In this document: positions 7,540 to 15,606 of the stretch, piece after piece
Position numbering within the stretch: position 1 is the stretch's first letter
How the letters are laid out: every line of letters starts with the position of its first letter
Source of the DNA: a virus
Length of the DNA stretch: 32,450 nucleotides
Direction: 5' to 3' (one strand)
IMG/VR virus record: IMGVR_UViG_3300025327_000111
Location: 1 to 32,450 of that record
Program-made: the position numbers and the translations under genes
The notes under the pieces: model-generated
The model's input: the letters and a program-made list of their open reading frames with translations, nothing else
The model's database searches: none
What the model was told of the DNA's origin: nothing

Positions 7540-9645
7540 CTACATTTCTCGTGGAACTACACTCATTGAAAAACAAGCATCTTCAGAGGCTGTCAACCCG
7601 TCAACCCTAGCGCAAACGCAATAGTCCGAACAAGAGAATACGGGCCACTCAAAACCGCCGGTCAAGAACGGTTCTCCAGGCTGCACCTCTCCGCCTGGGC
7701 ATTCGATTGTGATCCGGCGGTTGACCCCATCAATAGTCAATGTGGAGTTGGCTGGGATGAACCGGATGCCGATTGTAGTGCAGGCCAAGCAAGGATCTTC
7801 TGCCAACACATCACAGGTAAGGCCAACTGAATTCTGGATGATTCGGATCTGGGTCGAATAGATCGGCTGACTTCCCGAGAAGACTTGGAAGATAGGGACA
7901 CCTTGGAAGTCCCGACCCCATGTCGAGGCCGGTACCGCTACACAAGTCTCCACAGGATTGATCGGAGTACAGACGCACTCCTCCGAGGTAGTTACAATAA
8001 CCGGAAGAGTTGGTGTGGGGCAGTTAGGATCCGTTGTACAAGGCACAGGATCCGGGCATTCCTCTTCAGCACAATCAGCGGGGTCGTTGGATTCAACCCA
8101 TGGGCAATCTGTTGATTCTGGGAACCCAACACAGTCCGCCAAAACAATCGGTTCCCGATAGAAGTGGGGATTACCAGCTACCAGAGAGAACTCGATCTCC
8201 ATGATGGTAGAGCAGCCACATCCACAAGAAGACTGACGCTCACTCAAAACAAGTGGTCCTTCAACCAAGCCAACATTGAAGAAAGATCGGAAGGCAGTAT
8301 CCGAGAAGCTAGCTATAACTTCAGCTTCTGTTGGAACAATATCAGCAGCTCCAGCATATTCACATCCTCCATACTCAAATCCCCCATAATACCAACACAA
8401 TTCTTCTGGACATGCTTCAATCCCACTACCTACTCCGCCCCATTCCCAATCATTCCCATTAATAGTCCAAGTCTCGCCTGTATTTGATGGAACTGTTGTA
8501 GGAGTTTGCGGGCCAGTAGCTTCAACAGCATTAGCATCAAATCGTCCAACAACTGGGCCGTCTATGCCATTGCGAATCTCGGCGTAATAGACATTGCCCG
8601 CCAAGGTCGAAGATCCGCCGACGGCTCCGATCTCGACGGCGGCGGTGCCATCGAAGATCGTCAGAACCTGGGCAACGGTGACTGTGGTGCCTAGCTGGGT
8701 CCAAGTGGTTCCATCGTCAGAGGTGTAGAATTTGGTGTCGTGGCCAGCGGCACCGTTGTCCACATCGACAGTGACCCGTACCCATTTTGTGGCTCCGTCC
8801 AAGACCCCTGTTACCACAGTCGAGGCATCCTGGGCCTCGACGTCGGTCCCGTTGGATGAGGTCAGAACCTCCAGGTTACTAGCCGGGGTAAGCCGGAACT
8901 GCCAGGATGACGTCGTACCGGACCATTTTGTGATGAAGTGAGAGTTGGCAGCAGGGGTCCAATCATCCATTGCCACCTTTACCCGGATGTCGATGTCCCC
9001 CGTAATCGATAAGGCAGCAGAGTCGGGGGTCGAGATGAAGTTGCCCGATGTGCCAGGAAGATCAATCCACTGCTGCCAGCAACATGGTTCGGGTGTGCAT
9101 TCTTCGGGAATAGTCGCTATAGCGTCTTCTATTTCTTTTTGAGGGCAGCAAATCATCATATCCAGCTGCTCGCCCGAACACTCCGCTCCACAACGAGCGC
9201 CAGCCAGCGTTTCGGTAAGCCATCTCAAACCGTACCCAACACCACAACAAGTTCGGCCAAATAAAAACCCACGCCACGATAATGTTCTAGGCGCTGCTCT
9301 CAATCTTCCGAGAATTCCTCCTCCACCAATAACGGGGAATACTTCTCTCGTGTAAGTTGATCCTATTCCATTGAAGTCAACTGTATAAAAACCTGCGAAC
9401 TCGCTACTTTCTGGATAAGCGGGGTCATACCAGGGTGCTGGATCATTTACTGGTGTAGAGTAGCTGCCAGTTACCGGATCGCATCCAATCAGACCAACGA
9501 CTAGATTCTCAGGACAGGTACATCCAGACAAAACTCGTAGATTTTCTGGCCCAAATCCTGCTTGAATATAAGCAGTAGTGCGTGAATTATTGACAATCTC
9601 GACTCCCTCAAGAAAAGCAATTTCTCCAGCTATATTGTCACTCAC
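7540..9645 (-). CDS. Minor tail protein with inserted LamG-like domain (distal tail-like)
   Basis: This 701-aa protein follows the tape measure gene by GTGA overlap (GTG start at 9645), the usual place of the distal tail protein. Residues 1-190 and about 405-701 are a cysteine-rich tail protein (RTCCGVGYGLRWL, MMICCPQKE, SSCGCGCST). Between them, about residues 193-404, lies a concanavalin/LamG-like beta-sandwich: LPGTSGNFISTPDSAALS, DIDIRVKVAM, HFITKWSG, SWQFRL, KWVRVTVDVDNG, KFYTSDDGTTW and VYYAEIRNG. Such domains commonly bind glycans, so the insert probably gives surface adhesion. The insert's DNA looks richer in GC than its flanks, suggesting acquisition from elsewhere. Confidence 0.82.
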   Translation of the reverse strand: MSDNIAGEIAFLEGVEIVNNSRTTAYIQAGFGPENLRVLSGCTCPENLVVGLIGCDPVTGSYSTPVNDPAPWYDPAYPESSEFAGFYTVDFNGIGSTYTREVFPVIGGGGILGRLRAAPRTLSWRGFLFGRTCCGVGYGLRWLTETLAGARCGAECSGEQLDMMICCPQKEIEDAIATIPEECTPEPCCWQQWIDLPGTSGNFISTPDSAALSITGDIDIRVKVAMDDWTPAANSHFITKWSGTTSSWQFRLTPASNLEVLTSSNGTDVEAQDASTVVTGVLDGATKWVRVTVDVDNGAAGHDTKFYTSDDGTTWTQLGTTVTVAQVLTIFDGTAAVEIGAVGGSSTLAGNVYYAEIRNGIDGPVVGRFDANAVEATGPQTPTTVPSNTGETWTINGNDWEWGGVGSGIEACPEELCWYYGGFEYGGCEYAGAADIVPTEAEVIASFSDTAFRSFFNVGLVEGPLVLSERQSSCGCGCSTIMEIEFSLVAGNPHFYREPIVLADCVGFPESTDCPWVESNDPADCAEEECPDPVPCTTDPNCPTPTLPVIVTTSEECVCTPINPVETCVAVPASTWGRDFQGVPIFQVFSGSQPIYSTQIRIIQNSVGLTCDVLAEDPCLACTTIGIRFIPANSTLTIDGVNRRITIECPGGEVQPGEPFLTGGFEWPVFSCSDYCVCARVDGLTASEDACFSMSVVPREM

Positions 9646-12600
9646 TGGAGATTCCTTTCAATTTTTCTAGCAATTTTTCTAGCCAATAAGTCTGGATCTT
9701 GAATCGGTGTTATTACCTGTACAGGAGCTTCAATCTTTATCTCAGATTTCCCGTTCTCCTTCAGCAACCGAATGATCTCATCGGCCTGGTCAGCTGTCAT
9801 CGGCCCTGCGCCAGGCCGCAAAGGCATCCCAGAAGTTGGGAGTTTGACAGCTTGTACAACAGAAGGCGCTATAGCTGATTGGGCAGCTGCGAGCGCTCTA
9901 GGATACTTCGGTAAGGTGTTTGAAAGCAATTGCCAGACACGATCAGGTCTTCCAAGAGGCAACACCATTTCATGGCCCGCCTCACCGATTCTCGCAAAAG
10001 TTTCTTTCTGGATTAAGCCGCCTTCGGCTAGAGGGAGCCCAAATCTGCGAAGTATATCACGCAAAGCATTGGGATTTTTTAACAAGGCGTCTGCGATTGG
10101 GCCAGCGATATCCCCCTGTGTGAATCCAAAAGCCTCCCCACCAAGACTTGCAAAAACTGCGGCGGTCAGCTGATCTACGGTTTGCTTGAGGAGTTCAGGA
10201 TTCTGAGCGAGAAGCTGTTGATTCAGGCCGATACGGTCTAGTAAAAGCTGATTAATAGCAGATTGATCACCCTTGATAGTAGCTACAGCTTCACGCTGTT
10301 CAAACTGGGCGTCCCGAACTTCTCGTTCGGCATCTCGTACACCTTGGGCTGCGGTTATTTGTTCTCTCTTAGCGTCTCTGATTTCCTTGTCTAGATCCCT
10401 GAGTTCCTTAGCACGGGCAGTATCCCCAGATCGAAGAGTATTTAATTCTGATTGAGCGACGCCTTCGTCTCGGAGTGCTGCTGCACGGTCCAGAGAAAGA
10501 GTTACCAGTCGCTCCTCAAGCTCCCTGATCGCAACAGCGTTATTCTTGACTTTATTATCTAATTCTGTGCGCTTTTCAAGAACATCGTTAAGAGCTTGTT
10601 GCGCATCTGCGACATTGAGTCTAGCTTCAGTTTGCTTTTCTTCTAGAGATTGTTCACCTTCTTCTATGTCTTTATTAGCAGCATTAGTTGCACGTATATT
10701 CGCTAGTTTCGCCCTTATCTGCTCTAGGGTGAGATTAGATAAGTTAACTGATTCTCTCTGCGTTTTAGTAAGAGTTTTATTGAGAGAAGCTTCTTCTCTG
10801 AGAGCCTTGTTAAGAGCGAGCTTAGCCCGCTCAATTGAGCGGTCAGCAGATGCGAGATCCTCAAGACTCGCTGGATTGCGAAGTTCATTGAGCTTCTCTT
10901 GGATCTCAGCCTCTTCCTGACCGAGATCTCTGAGAGTGAAGCGTATCCGGGTGAGCTTTTCCTCTGCGTCTGCAACTTCTCGCACGTCTCTGGCAGTATC
11001 AGCGAGGAGGGCGGTTCGCTCCGCTTCTAGGTCTCTCAGTTTCTGTGTAGAGGCAGATAGAGATTGGTTGGCAGTGGTTAAGCCTGCCTGTGCAGTTGTG
11101 ACTTTTTGCGCTTCTTTTGCAAGCTTGTCAAAATTTTCAACGAGCGGAGTAAGAACGGCATTGATTTCTGTGAACCCAGGCTTGATCGTTTCTTTTGCCT
11201 TTTTAACAGCTTCTTCAACACTGTTTACAGCTTTAGCCCCCTGGTTCAGTGTTCCCCCAGGACCAAAAAGTCTCTTTAAGGCTGCCTCTTCTTCTGGGCC
11301 TCCACCAAGAATAAGATTCTTCAGGCCCCCCGACCTCTCGATACGTTTTCCGGCCTCTTCAATCCCCTTAACAACAGCAACACCAGCGGCTAGGGTGGCA
11401 AGTAGAGGGAGAATCGGACTAGCAGCAAGAGCAGCTAATGCACCCCGAAGAGTTGCAATACCGGCGGTAAGTCCTGGAAGAGCGCCAGTTAAAGTAATGA
11501 CTGCTCGACCCAGCGAACCAACCAAGCCAGTAGAAGAAAGGACCGCTTTACCAAATGATTGAAAAGCGAAAATAGTACCACCAACTAGGAGAGCAGCCGT
11601 AAGCGCTTTGAATGCAACTGAGAGCGGGCCTAGATCATTAATAAGAACATCAAAAGCCTTAGCCAAAGCGTTTAAGGCTGGGAGAAGAACCTGTGCAATT
11701 TGGGAGCTAATCTTTACTATTTCAACAAAGACAGGTCCAATAGCTTCGACCAAAGTGACAAATAGATTTGCAAGCTGAGGGAGAAGAGGAATGATCTGTC
11801 TCAATACCTCAGCAAAGGACGTCCCTAAAGTAGTTCCAAGACGCTCGATAAGTCCTCTTAAATCTTCTCCGCCTTCCGTAAGATTTGTTATTGCTTGACG
11901 AAGCGGGCCTGCTGCTTCAGCAGTCCCTACTAGAGCTTCAATGAATGGTTGGAAACCATCCTGAACAGCTTGGGTAAAGATTTCCCTGATAACACCCATA
12001 GTTCCAGCAAGGGTGTTTAGGCGCAAGGCAAATACATCAATACCTTTCGTAGCTTCATTGACCGTTGCAATTAGGGCAGGAATACCTTGCTCAGCAGTGA
12101 TCTTGCCTTGCTCTTGAAGCTTCCGGGCCTCTGCTGTAGTGATGCCCAACTGCTGGCCGAGGATCTCAAAGAACCGGGCAAGGTTCACAGCACCAGGGAG
12201 GTTCTCAGCGATCTGCCGACGAAGCTCCTCCATCGAAACAACGCCCTTGGAGGCGATCTGCGCCACACCATTGAGAGCAAGTTCCAATTGGCGGTTAGAA
12301 GCACCAGTGAGATTGGCCGCCTTTGTGAAGGCCGTAAGAACTTCAATTGTCTTATCGCCTGAGAAACCAAGGGCTAAGAACTGCCGTCCTGTATTAGCAA
12401 GGGTTGCAGATGCTCGCCCGGATTGAACGGCAAGCCTGCGAAGAGATCCAACAAATTTGTCTGTAGTAGTGTTTGCCGTATCAGAAGATCGGATAATAGC
12501 GTCGATAGATTGACGAAGTTCTTGGAAGGCTCCTGCTGTATCAGCGAAGCTCTTGCCAATTTTAATAGCAGCAACACCAACAGCCGCCGAAATAACAGCA

Positions 12601-12890
12601 AACCCTACAGCTAATCCCTTAGTTGCTGAAGAAGCTTTTTGTATGGCATCTTGAAATCTTCCTACTTCCCTAGTAGCAATCTGGACATTCGCAGCAATAC
12701 CACCAAAAACTTTACCTATATTCTCTGCGGCGGCAGCTTGTTGCGCTCTAGAAGCAAATCGACCTTGAACCCTTGCAAATTGGCGATCAAAAGCCTGTGC
12801 CGCACGAGTAGCTGCTGCTTCAATTTGTCGCTCATCAAGCTGAGCTTGGAGAATGATAGAAGCTCTGGCGACGGCATCTTCAAAAGCCAT
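9642..12890 (-). CDS. Tape measure protein
   Basis: The 1082-aa protein sets tail length and is ejected during infection. The N-terminal region (about 75-290) matches the tape-measure N-terminal domain (SIDAIIRSS, GASNRQLELALNGVAQIASKG, SMEELRRQIAENLPGAV). Residues about 365-510 hold several hydrophobic segments able to span a membrane. Residues about 575-900 are long heptad-like coiled coil rich in Ala, Glu, Leu and Arg. The end has GGLIQKETFARIGEAGHEMV followed by LPLGRPDRVW, the usual C-terminal signature. At roughly 0.15 nm per residue the tail would be near 160 nm, which is inference. ATG at 12890 overlaps the stop of the chaperone fusion (TAATG). Confidence 0.95.
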   Translation of the reverse strand: MAFEDAVARASIILQAQLDERQIEAAATRAAQAFDRQFARVQGRFASRAQQAAAAENIGKVFGGIAANVQIATREVGRFQDAIQKASSATKGLAVGFAVISAAVGVAAIKIGKSFADTAGAFQELRQSIDAIIRSSDTANTTTDKFVGSLRRLAVQSGRASATLANTGRQFLALGFSGDKTIEVLTAFTKAANLTGASNRQLELALNGVAQIASKGVVSMEELRRQIAENLPGAVNLARFFEILGQQLGITTAEARKLQEQGKITAEQGIPALIATVNEATKGIDVFALRLNTLAGTMGVIREIFTQAVQDGFQPFIEALVGTAEAAGPLRQAITNLTEGGEDLRGLIERLGTTLGTSFAEVLRQIIPLLPQLANLFVTLVEAIGPVFVEIVKISSQIAQVLLPALNALAKAFDVLINDLGPLSVAFKALTAALLVGGTIFAFQSFGKAVLSSTGLVGSLGRAVITLTGALPGLTAGIATLRGALAALAASPILPLLATLAAGVAVVKGIEEAGKRIERSGGLKNLILGGGPEEEAALKRLFGPGGTLNQGAKAVNSVEEAVKKAKETIKPGFTEINAVLTPLVENFDKLAKEAQKVTTAQAGLTTANQSLSASTQKLRDLEAERTALLADTARDVREVADAEEKLTRIRFTLRDLGQEEAEIQEKLNELRNPASLEDLASADRSIERAKLALNKALREEASLNKTLTKTQRESVNLSNLTLEQIRAKLANIRATNAANKDIEEGEQSLEEKQTEARLNVADAQQALNDVLEKRTELDNKVKNNAVAIRELEERLVTLSLDRAAALRDEGVAQSELNTLRSGDTARAKELRDLDKEIRDAKREQITAAQGVRDAEREVRDAQFEQREAVATIKGDQSAINQLLLDRIGLNQQLLAQNPELLKQTVDQLTAAVFASLGGEAFGFTQGDIAGPIADALLKNPNALRDILRRFGLPLAEGGLIQKETFARIGEAGHEMVLPLGRPDRVWQLLSNTLPKYPRALAAAQSAIAPSVVQAVKLPTSGMPLRPGAGPMTADQADEIIRLLKENGKSEIKIEAPVQVITPIQDPDLLARKIARKIERNLQ

Positions 12891-13279
12891 TATTTATCAA
12901 CTCCCTTCTGGAAGCCGATAAATGATTGGGCGGCTTTGTATGACCTCTCTTCGTTCCATCCAGGAGGCTGCCACCCCTCCGGGGCTCTCCAACGTTCCTG
13001 CGCTACCACAGTCGCTGGAGCGCCTGTAGGAACGGCTCTGAGCCTGGGACGACGAGATTGCAGTAGAGGATGACGGATAAGGGCGGCCTTGTTCAAGCTC
13101 TCATCTAGAGATAGTCTGCCTTCCTCATCCAAGTGTTCAACCATTTTGTAATACATAATGTTCATCATTCTTCTTGATGGTAATTCTAGTAAATCACATC
13201 CCCGTGCTGTAGCCCATCCTTCCGTTGCCGCCCAGTCCTCTAAAGCACAAAGGATTAAGGCTTGGGCGGCGCCGTACCT
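12890..13279 (-). CDS. Tail assembly chaperone, -1 frame extension (gpT-like part)
   Basis: This is the downstream half of a gpG/gpGT-type pair, translated only after a -1 shift at 13279-13285. From the slip site the frame gives 129 residues beginning RYGAAQALILCALEDWA and continuing through DLLELPSRRMMNIMYYKMVEHL to the stop at 12890-12892. It has an internal ATG at 13168, which would give 92 aa, but no good ribosome-binding site was found there. The predicted fusion is 226 aa. In lambda and many siphoviruses the long form binds the tape measure and recruits tail-tube subunits. The gene overlaps the tape measure start by one base, as expected for this pair. Confidence 0.8.
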   Translation of the reverse strand, partial: RYGAAQALILCALEDWAATEGWATARGCDLLELPSRRMMNIMYYKMVEHLDEEGRLSLDESLNKAALIRHPLLQSRRPRLRAVPTGAPATVVAQERWRAPEGWQPPGWNEERSYKAAQSFIGFQKGVDK

Positions 13280-13569
13280 AAATTTGAGTATTGTTCAGTA
13301 AGCCATTCTGCGATTTGGGCCATCGTACTCAGGGTAATAGGATTTTCTTTGGAGTCCAAACGAAAAGCAAAAAGTTCTGCAGACTCCTTCTCCAAACAAC
13401 GACCAAAGAAAGTCTGATGAGCCTCGTAGAGGCGGCCTTCATTCACATTTTCAGCATATTTCATCAAAATATTGCCTGGTAGTCTTCCAGGGGCGATAGC
13501 CCGAAACGTATCGTCTCCAACCTGGAATTCAAGGGGTTCAGCATCATTGGTAACTTCAAATTTCTTCAA
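13255..13569 (-). CDS. Tail assembly chaperone (gpG-like, unshifted product)
   Basis: The 104-aa protein begins at a TTG (13569) preceded by a strong GGAGGTAAGGAAGG region. The layout PLEFQVGDDTFRAIAPGRLP resembles the short actinophage tail chaperones located just before the tape measure. The slippery heptamer lies seven codons before its stop, so most ribosomes would end here and a minority continue into the -1 frame. The product is a cytoplasmic assembly factor not expected in the finished virion. The phage family order (neck, chaperone pair, tape measure) agrees. Confidence 0.82.
   Translation of the reverse strand: MKKFEVTNDAEPLEFQVGDDTFRAIAPGRLPGNILMKYAENVNEGRLYEAHQTFFGRCLEKESAELFAFRLDSKENPITLSTMAQIAEWLTEQYSNLGTAPPKP
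13279..13285 (-). promoter_or_regulatory. -1 ribosomal frameshift site A AAT TTA
   Basis: In the zero frame the codons read TCA AAT TTA GGT, giving the canonical X XXY YYZ heptamer A AAT TTA. After a one-base slip the two tRNAs re-pair with AAA TTT, and the next codon is AGG. The -1 frame has a TGA at 13295-13297 just upstream and stays open downstream to 12890, as expected for a shift confined to this site. GC-rich sequence follows (GGTACGGCGCCGCCC), which could help pausing. Confidence 0.8.
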
Positions 13570-13577
13570 TTCCTTCC

Positions 13578-14024
13578 TTACCTCCGATTAAAGGCCCGAA
13601 GGGCCTGGACTAAGAAATTATCAGCTTTAGTGCCTGGGTGGTTAACTTGTGGAAAATATACAACACCTGCATTCCTTTTCACCCAATCGAACCTCAGAAC
13701 TCGCCCGGATCTGGGACGGATGATATGGGCTTTTGTTCCTCTTACTACGAATCGGGCATAGGATTGGCCTCTATCATTCGTGGCGTTAGCGAATATCCGT
13801 ATCTGCCTCCCATCCCTGGTCGTCTGCACTGCTGTCTTCCTCAGCGAGTCCGCTAGAGTACCCGATCGCACTGACGGGATCGAATTCCCAGTCCCTGACC
13901 GGGGGGCTAACCTCTTTGCTTCGGCTAGAACGTTGTCGGCTCTTCGATTTAGCTCCGTTGCCCCCACTCGATCCAGCATCCGCTGGACGTTCCTCTGGAT
14001 CAGTTGTACCCTTACTACTGCCAC
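13578..14024 (-). CDS. HK97 gp10-like neck/tail completion protein
   Basis: The 148-aa protein matches the HK97-gp10 family involved in joining the tail to the head. Visible features are an N-terminal helix, RLAPRSGTG (a typical basic loop), SGTLADSLRK, SYARFVVRGTKAHIIRP, and HPGTKADNFLVQALRAF at the C-terminus. The start is GTG at 14024, with GAGGAG located 4-5 bases upstream. That start lies well inside the upstream 130-aa gene, giving a 239-base out-of-frame overlap. The match in length and motif order makes this the firmer of the two overlapping genes. Confidence 0.85.
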   Translation of the reverse strand: MAVVRVQLIQRNVQRMLDRVGATELNRRADNVLAEAKRLAPRSGTGNSIPSVRSGTLADSLRKTAVQTTRDGRQIRIFANATNDRGQSYARFVVRGTKAHIIRPRSGRVLRFDWVKRNAGVVYFPQVNHPGTKADNFLVQALRAFNRR

Positions 14025-14178
14025 TGGGCTCCTCTAGGGTGAGGGGGTCTATAAGGGTTGCATGTTTTCCTTCTGTAAGTATATTACGAAGAACTGGTGT
14101 TAGGGAAGTGGTTACTATTTGACCGGGGGACCAACCAAGGAATCTTCCTCCTACCAAAAAAGTTACTTCCATGTTCAT
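13786..14178 (-). CDS. Neck-region protein, 130 aa, overlapping the gp10-like gene
   Basis: Residues 1-50 look like a folded small protein (VTFLVGGRFLGWSPGQIVT, then LTEGKHATLIDPLT), similar in size and place to short actinophage proteins between adaptor and gp10-like genes. The rest (about 50-130) is low-complexity, rich in Ser, Gly, Arg, Glu and Asp, and most of it is encoded opposite in phase to the gp10-like gene. The start at 14178 follows GAGGTAA; a second ATG lies at 14172. The folded part ends before the overlap begins, so the tail may simply be an extension that arose by loss of a stop codon. Function is not known. Confidence 0.6.
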   Translation of the reverse strand: MNMEVTFLVGGRFLGWSPGQIVTTSLTPVLRNILTEGKHATLIDPLTLEEPSGSSKGTTDPEERPADAGSSGGNGAKSKSRQRSSRSKEVSPPVRDWEFDPVSAIGYSSGLAEEDSSADDQGWEADTDIR

Positions 14179-14183
14179 TTACC

Positions 14184-14690
14184 TCACGGTGCAGGGTCAG
14201 GAAGCTCAACTGAGAATTTAATAGTAAAACCGATACATCCTCCCTCAGGGCCTACTATAACGCTATCTCTCATAATAAACTTACGATTCCTTTTACTAGC
14301 TGCTAAGCAGCAAATAATAGCTCTAATGGCGATGTACAATTCTGTATAAACAAGCTTGGCTGATTCAGAAAGCTCAGCACAGGCGGGTGTGGTGCCGTCC
14401 TGATGGATGGTAGGAGCACAGCGAAGTAGGGTGACTGTGAAATCAGCAGCTAAGGGGCTGAAACAGAAAACTGGTCCTGTTGCTGCAGAGGGAAAATTGT
14501 CATGGACCCAGAGCCGATCGAGATTGACATGAAGCGCTCCAACACAACAATCGTCCCATGATGGAGGCCCCGCCACCACGCATGTTTGACAGGGGCATGG
14601 GCAAGGGGACTCCTCTACAAGGGCACAGCACACACAATCAAGAATTTCTTGCTGGAGATCAAACAGAAGAGTTGGAGTTAATACCGGCAT
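14184..14690 (-). CDS. Cysteine-rich neck/tail-terminator-like protein
   Basis: The 168-aa protein contains 15 cysteines, including CVCC, CPCPCQTC, DDCC and ICC. The pattern (N-terminal helix LLFDLQQEILDCVCCAL, then a beta region, then VTLLRCAPTI, a helix ending in IICCL, and GGCIGFTIKF) is one I associate with the actinophage protein following the head-tail adaptor, possibly a tail terminator or stopper. It abuts the adaptor stop with no gap. The cysteine richness is shared with the adaptor and suggests disulfide or metal stabilisation of the neck. The precise role in the neck is uncertain. Confidence 0.65.
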   Translation of the reverse strand: MPVLTPTLLFDLQQEILDCVCCALVEESPCPCPCQTCVVAGPPSWDDCCVGALHVNLDRLWVHDNFPSAATGPVFCFSPLAADFTVTLLRCAPTIHQDGTTPACAELSESAKLVYTELYIAIRAIICCLAASKRNRKFIMRDSVIVGPEGGCIGFTIKFSVELPDPAP

Positions 14691-15581
14691 TTAGGGGCAA
14701 TCCTCACCCGGAGGAGAAGTGGTCACAGTCCAGGTCTTTGCATCCGGGCTCCATATGGCCGGTCTTCGGCTCAAATGGTGGGGATTAAAGGTTTGAACTG
14801 CTAAATCCACTAAGTAGATTCCTGTTCGTCCTTCTCTCCAGAAGTCCATTGGGTCCAAGAAGCCAACAGTTACCCCTTGTCTTGTTATTGAAGAGGTGCG
14901 ACTAGGAAGTTGGCAGGGCTGCCCAACACACTGATTGATTAGTTGGCAAGCCATTTCAGCGGCTGCTAGGAGGGCAAGCTTAGGAACTGGTCTACCATAT
15001 GTTACCGTAACGCTCCAAGTACCTTCTTCGGTGTCTTCTTTATCTAAAGCCTGACAAGCAGGCCAACAGGCGCCACCACCGCCTGAGACCGGTACGGTGT
15101 TTTCTAGGCGGACAAGGCGCCTGAAATCGTCTACCCGATAAGTGTCTGGGTCCTGAACAATCCCATCAACTTTGACTTCATTGATACAGCAGACCGGATA
15201 GGGAAGATTGATCTCACAAACTTCCGTACAGGAGCAGTCTGAGCAGGTATTGCATGCAAAGTTAAACCACTGACCATCGATGAGAGTAGCCCTGGGGCCA
15301 CCACCCCACCATCCCCAGTAATCAAACACGGGAAGATCCGGGCAGGGAGAGCAGCTTTTACGGCAAGGCCTTAGCTTAACTTCACATTGCCCGAATTGTC
15401 GCCCCGTCAACGCCCAGACCAGCTCGGTAGCGGCTTGAATTGCTCCATCGATGATGGCTGGATCGATGGGTGTGCCGTTTTCAAGGCAAGGGGATTGAGT
15501 TTGCCCGGTAGGGCCGAGACAACAGAGATCAAGGGAGGTAAGGGGCCAAGAACAAGGCCCTACGGACGGGCATGTAGCCAT
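14691..15581 (-). CDS. Head-to-tail adaptor, cysteine-rich
   Basis: The 296-aa protein resembles actinophage head-to-tail adaptors (gp6/gp15-type connector), which dock on the portal. The N-terminal helical part (about 38-62) reads PAIIDGAIQAATELVWALTG followed by RQFG, the recognisable family signature. A long cysteine-rich insert follows (KSCSPCPDLP, CNTCSDCSCTEVC, YPVCCINEVKVDG), then VTYGRPVP, a helix with LLAAAEMACQLINQC, and RTSSITRQGVTVGFLDPMDF. I count 22 cysteines. ATG at 15581 follows AGGAGGTGAGGA. It precedes the other neck genes as expected, but the major tail gene lies upstream of it, which is unusual. Confidence 0.85.
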   Translation of the reverse strand: MATCPSVGPCSWPLTSLDLCCLGPTGQTQSPCLENGTPIDPAIIDGAIQAATELVWALTGRQFGQCEVKLRPCRKSCSPCPDLPVFDYWGWWGGGPRATLIDGQWFNFACNTCSDCSCTEVCEINLPYPVCCINEVKVDGIVQDPDTYRVDDFRRLVRLENTVPVSGGGGACWPACQALDKEDTEEGTWSVTVTYGRPVPKLALLAAAEMACQLINQCVGQPCQLPSRTSSITRQGVTVGFLDPMDFWREGRTGIYLVDLAVQTFNPHHLSRRPAIWSPDAKTWTVTTSPPGEDCP

Positions 15582-15606
15582 TCCTCACCTCCTGTGACTG
15601 CCAAAA

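Noticed and set aside
10936-11562. Long plus-strand open frame (208 codons)
   Set aside because: It lies opposite the coiled-coil region of the tape measure gene. Its composition mirrors the opposite codons and it has no ribosome-binding site or family likeness.
13169-13254. Apparent non-coding gap before the second tail chaperone frame
   Set aside because: The -1 frame is open through it and continuous with the slip site, so it is coding in the frameshift product.
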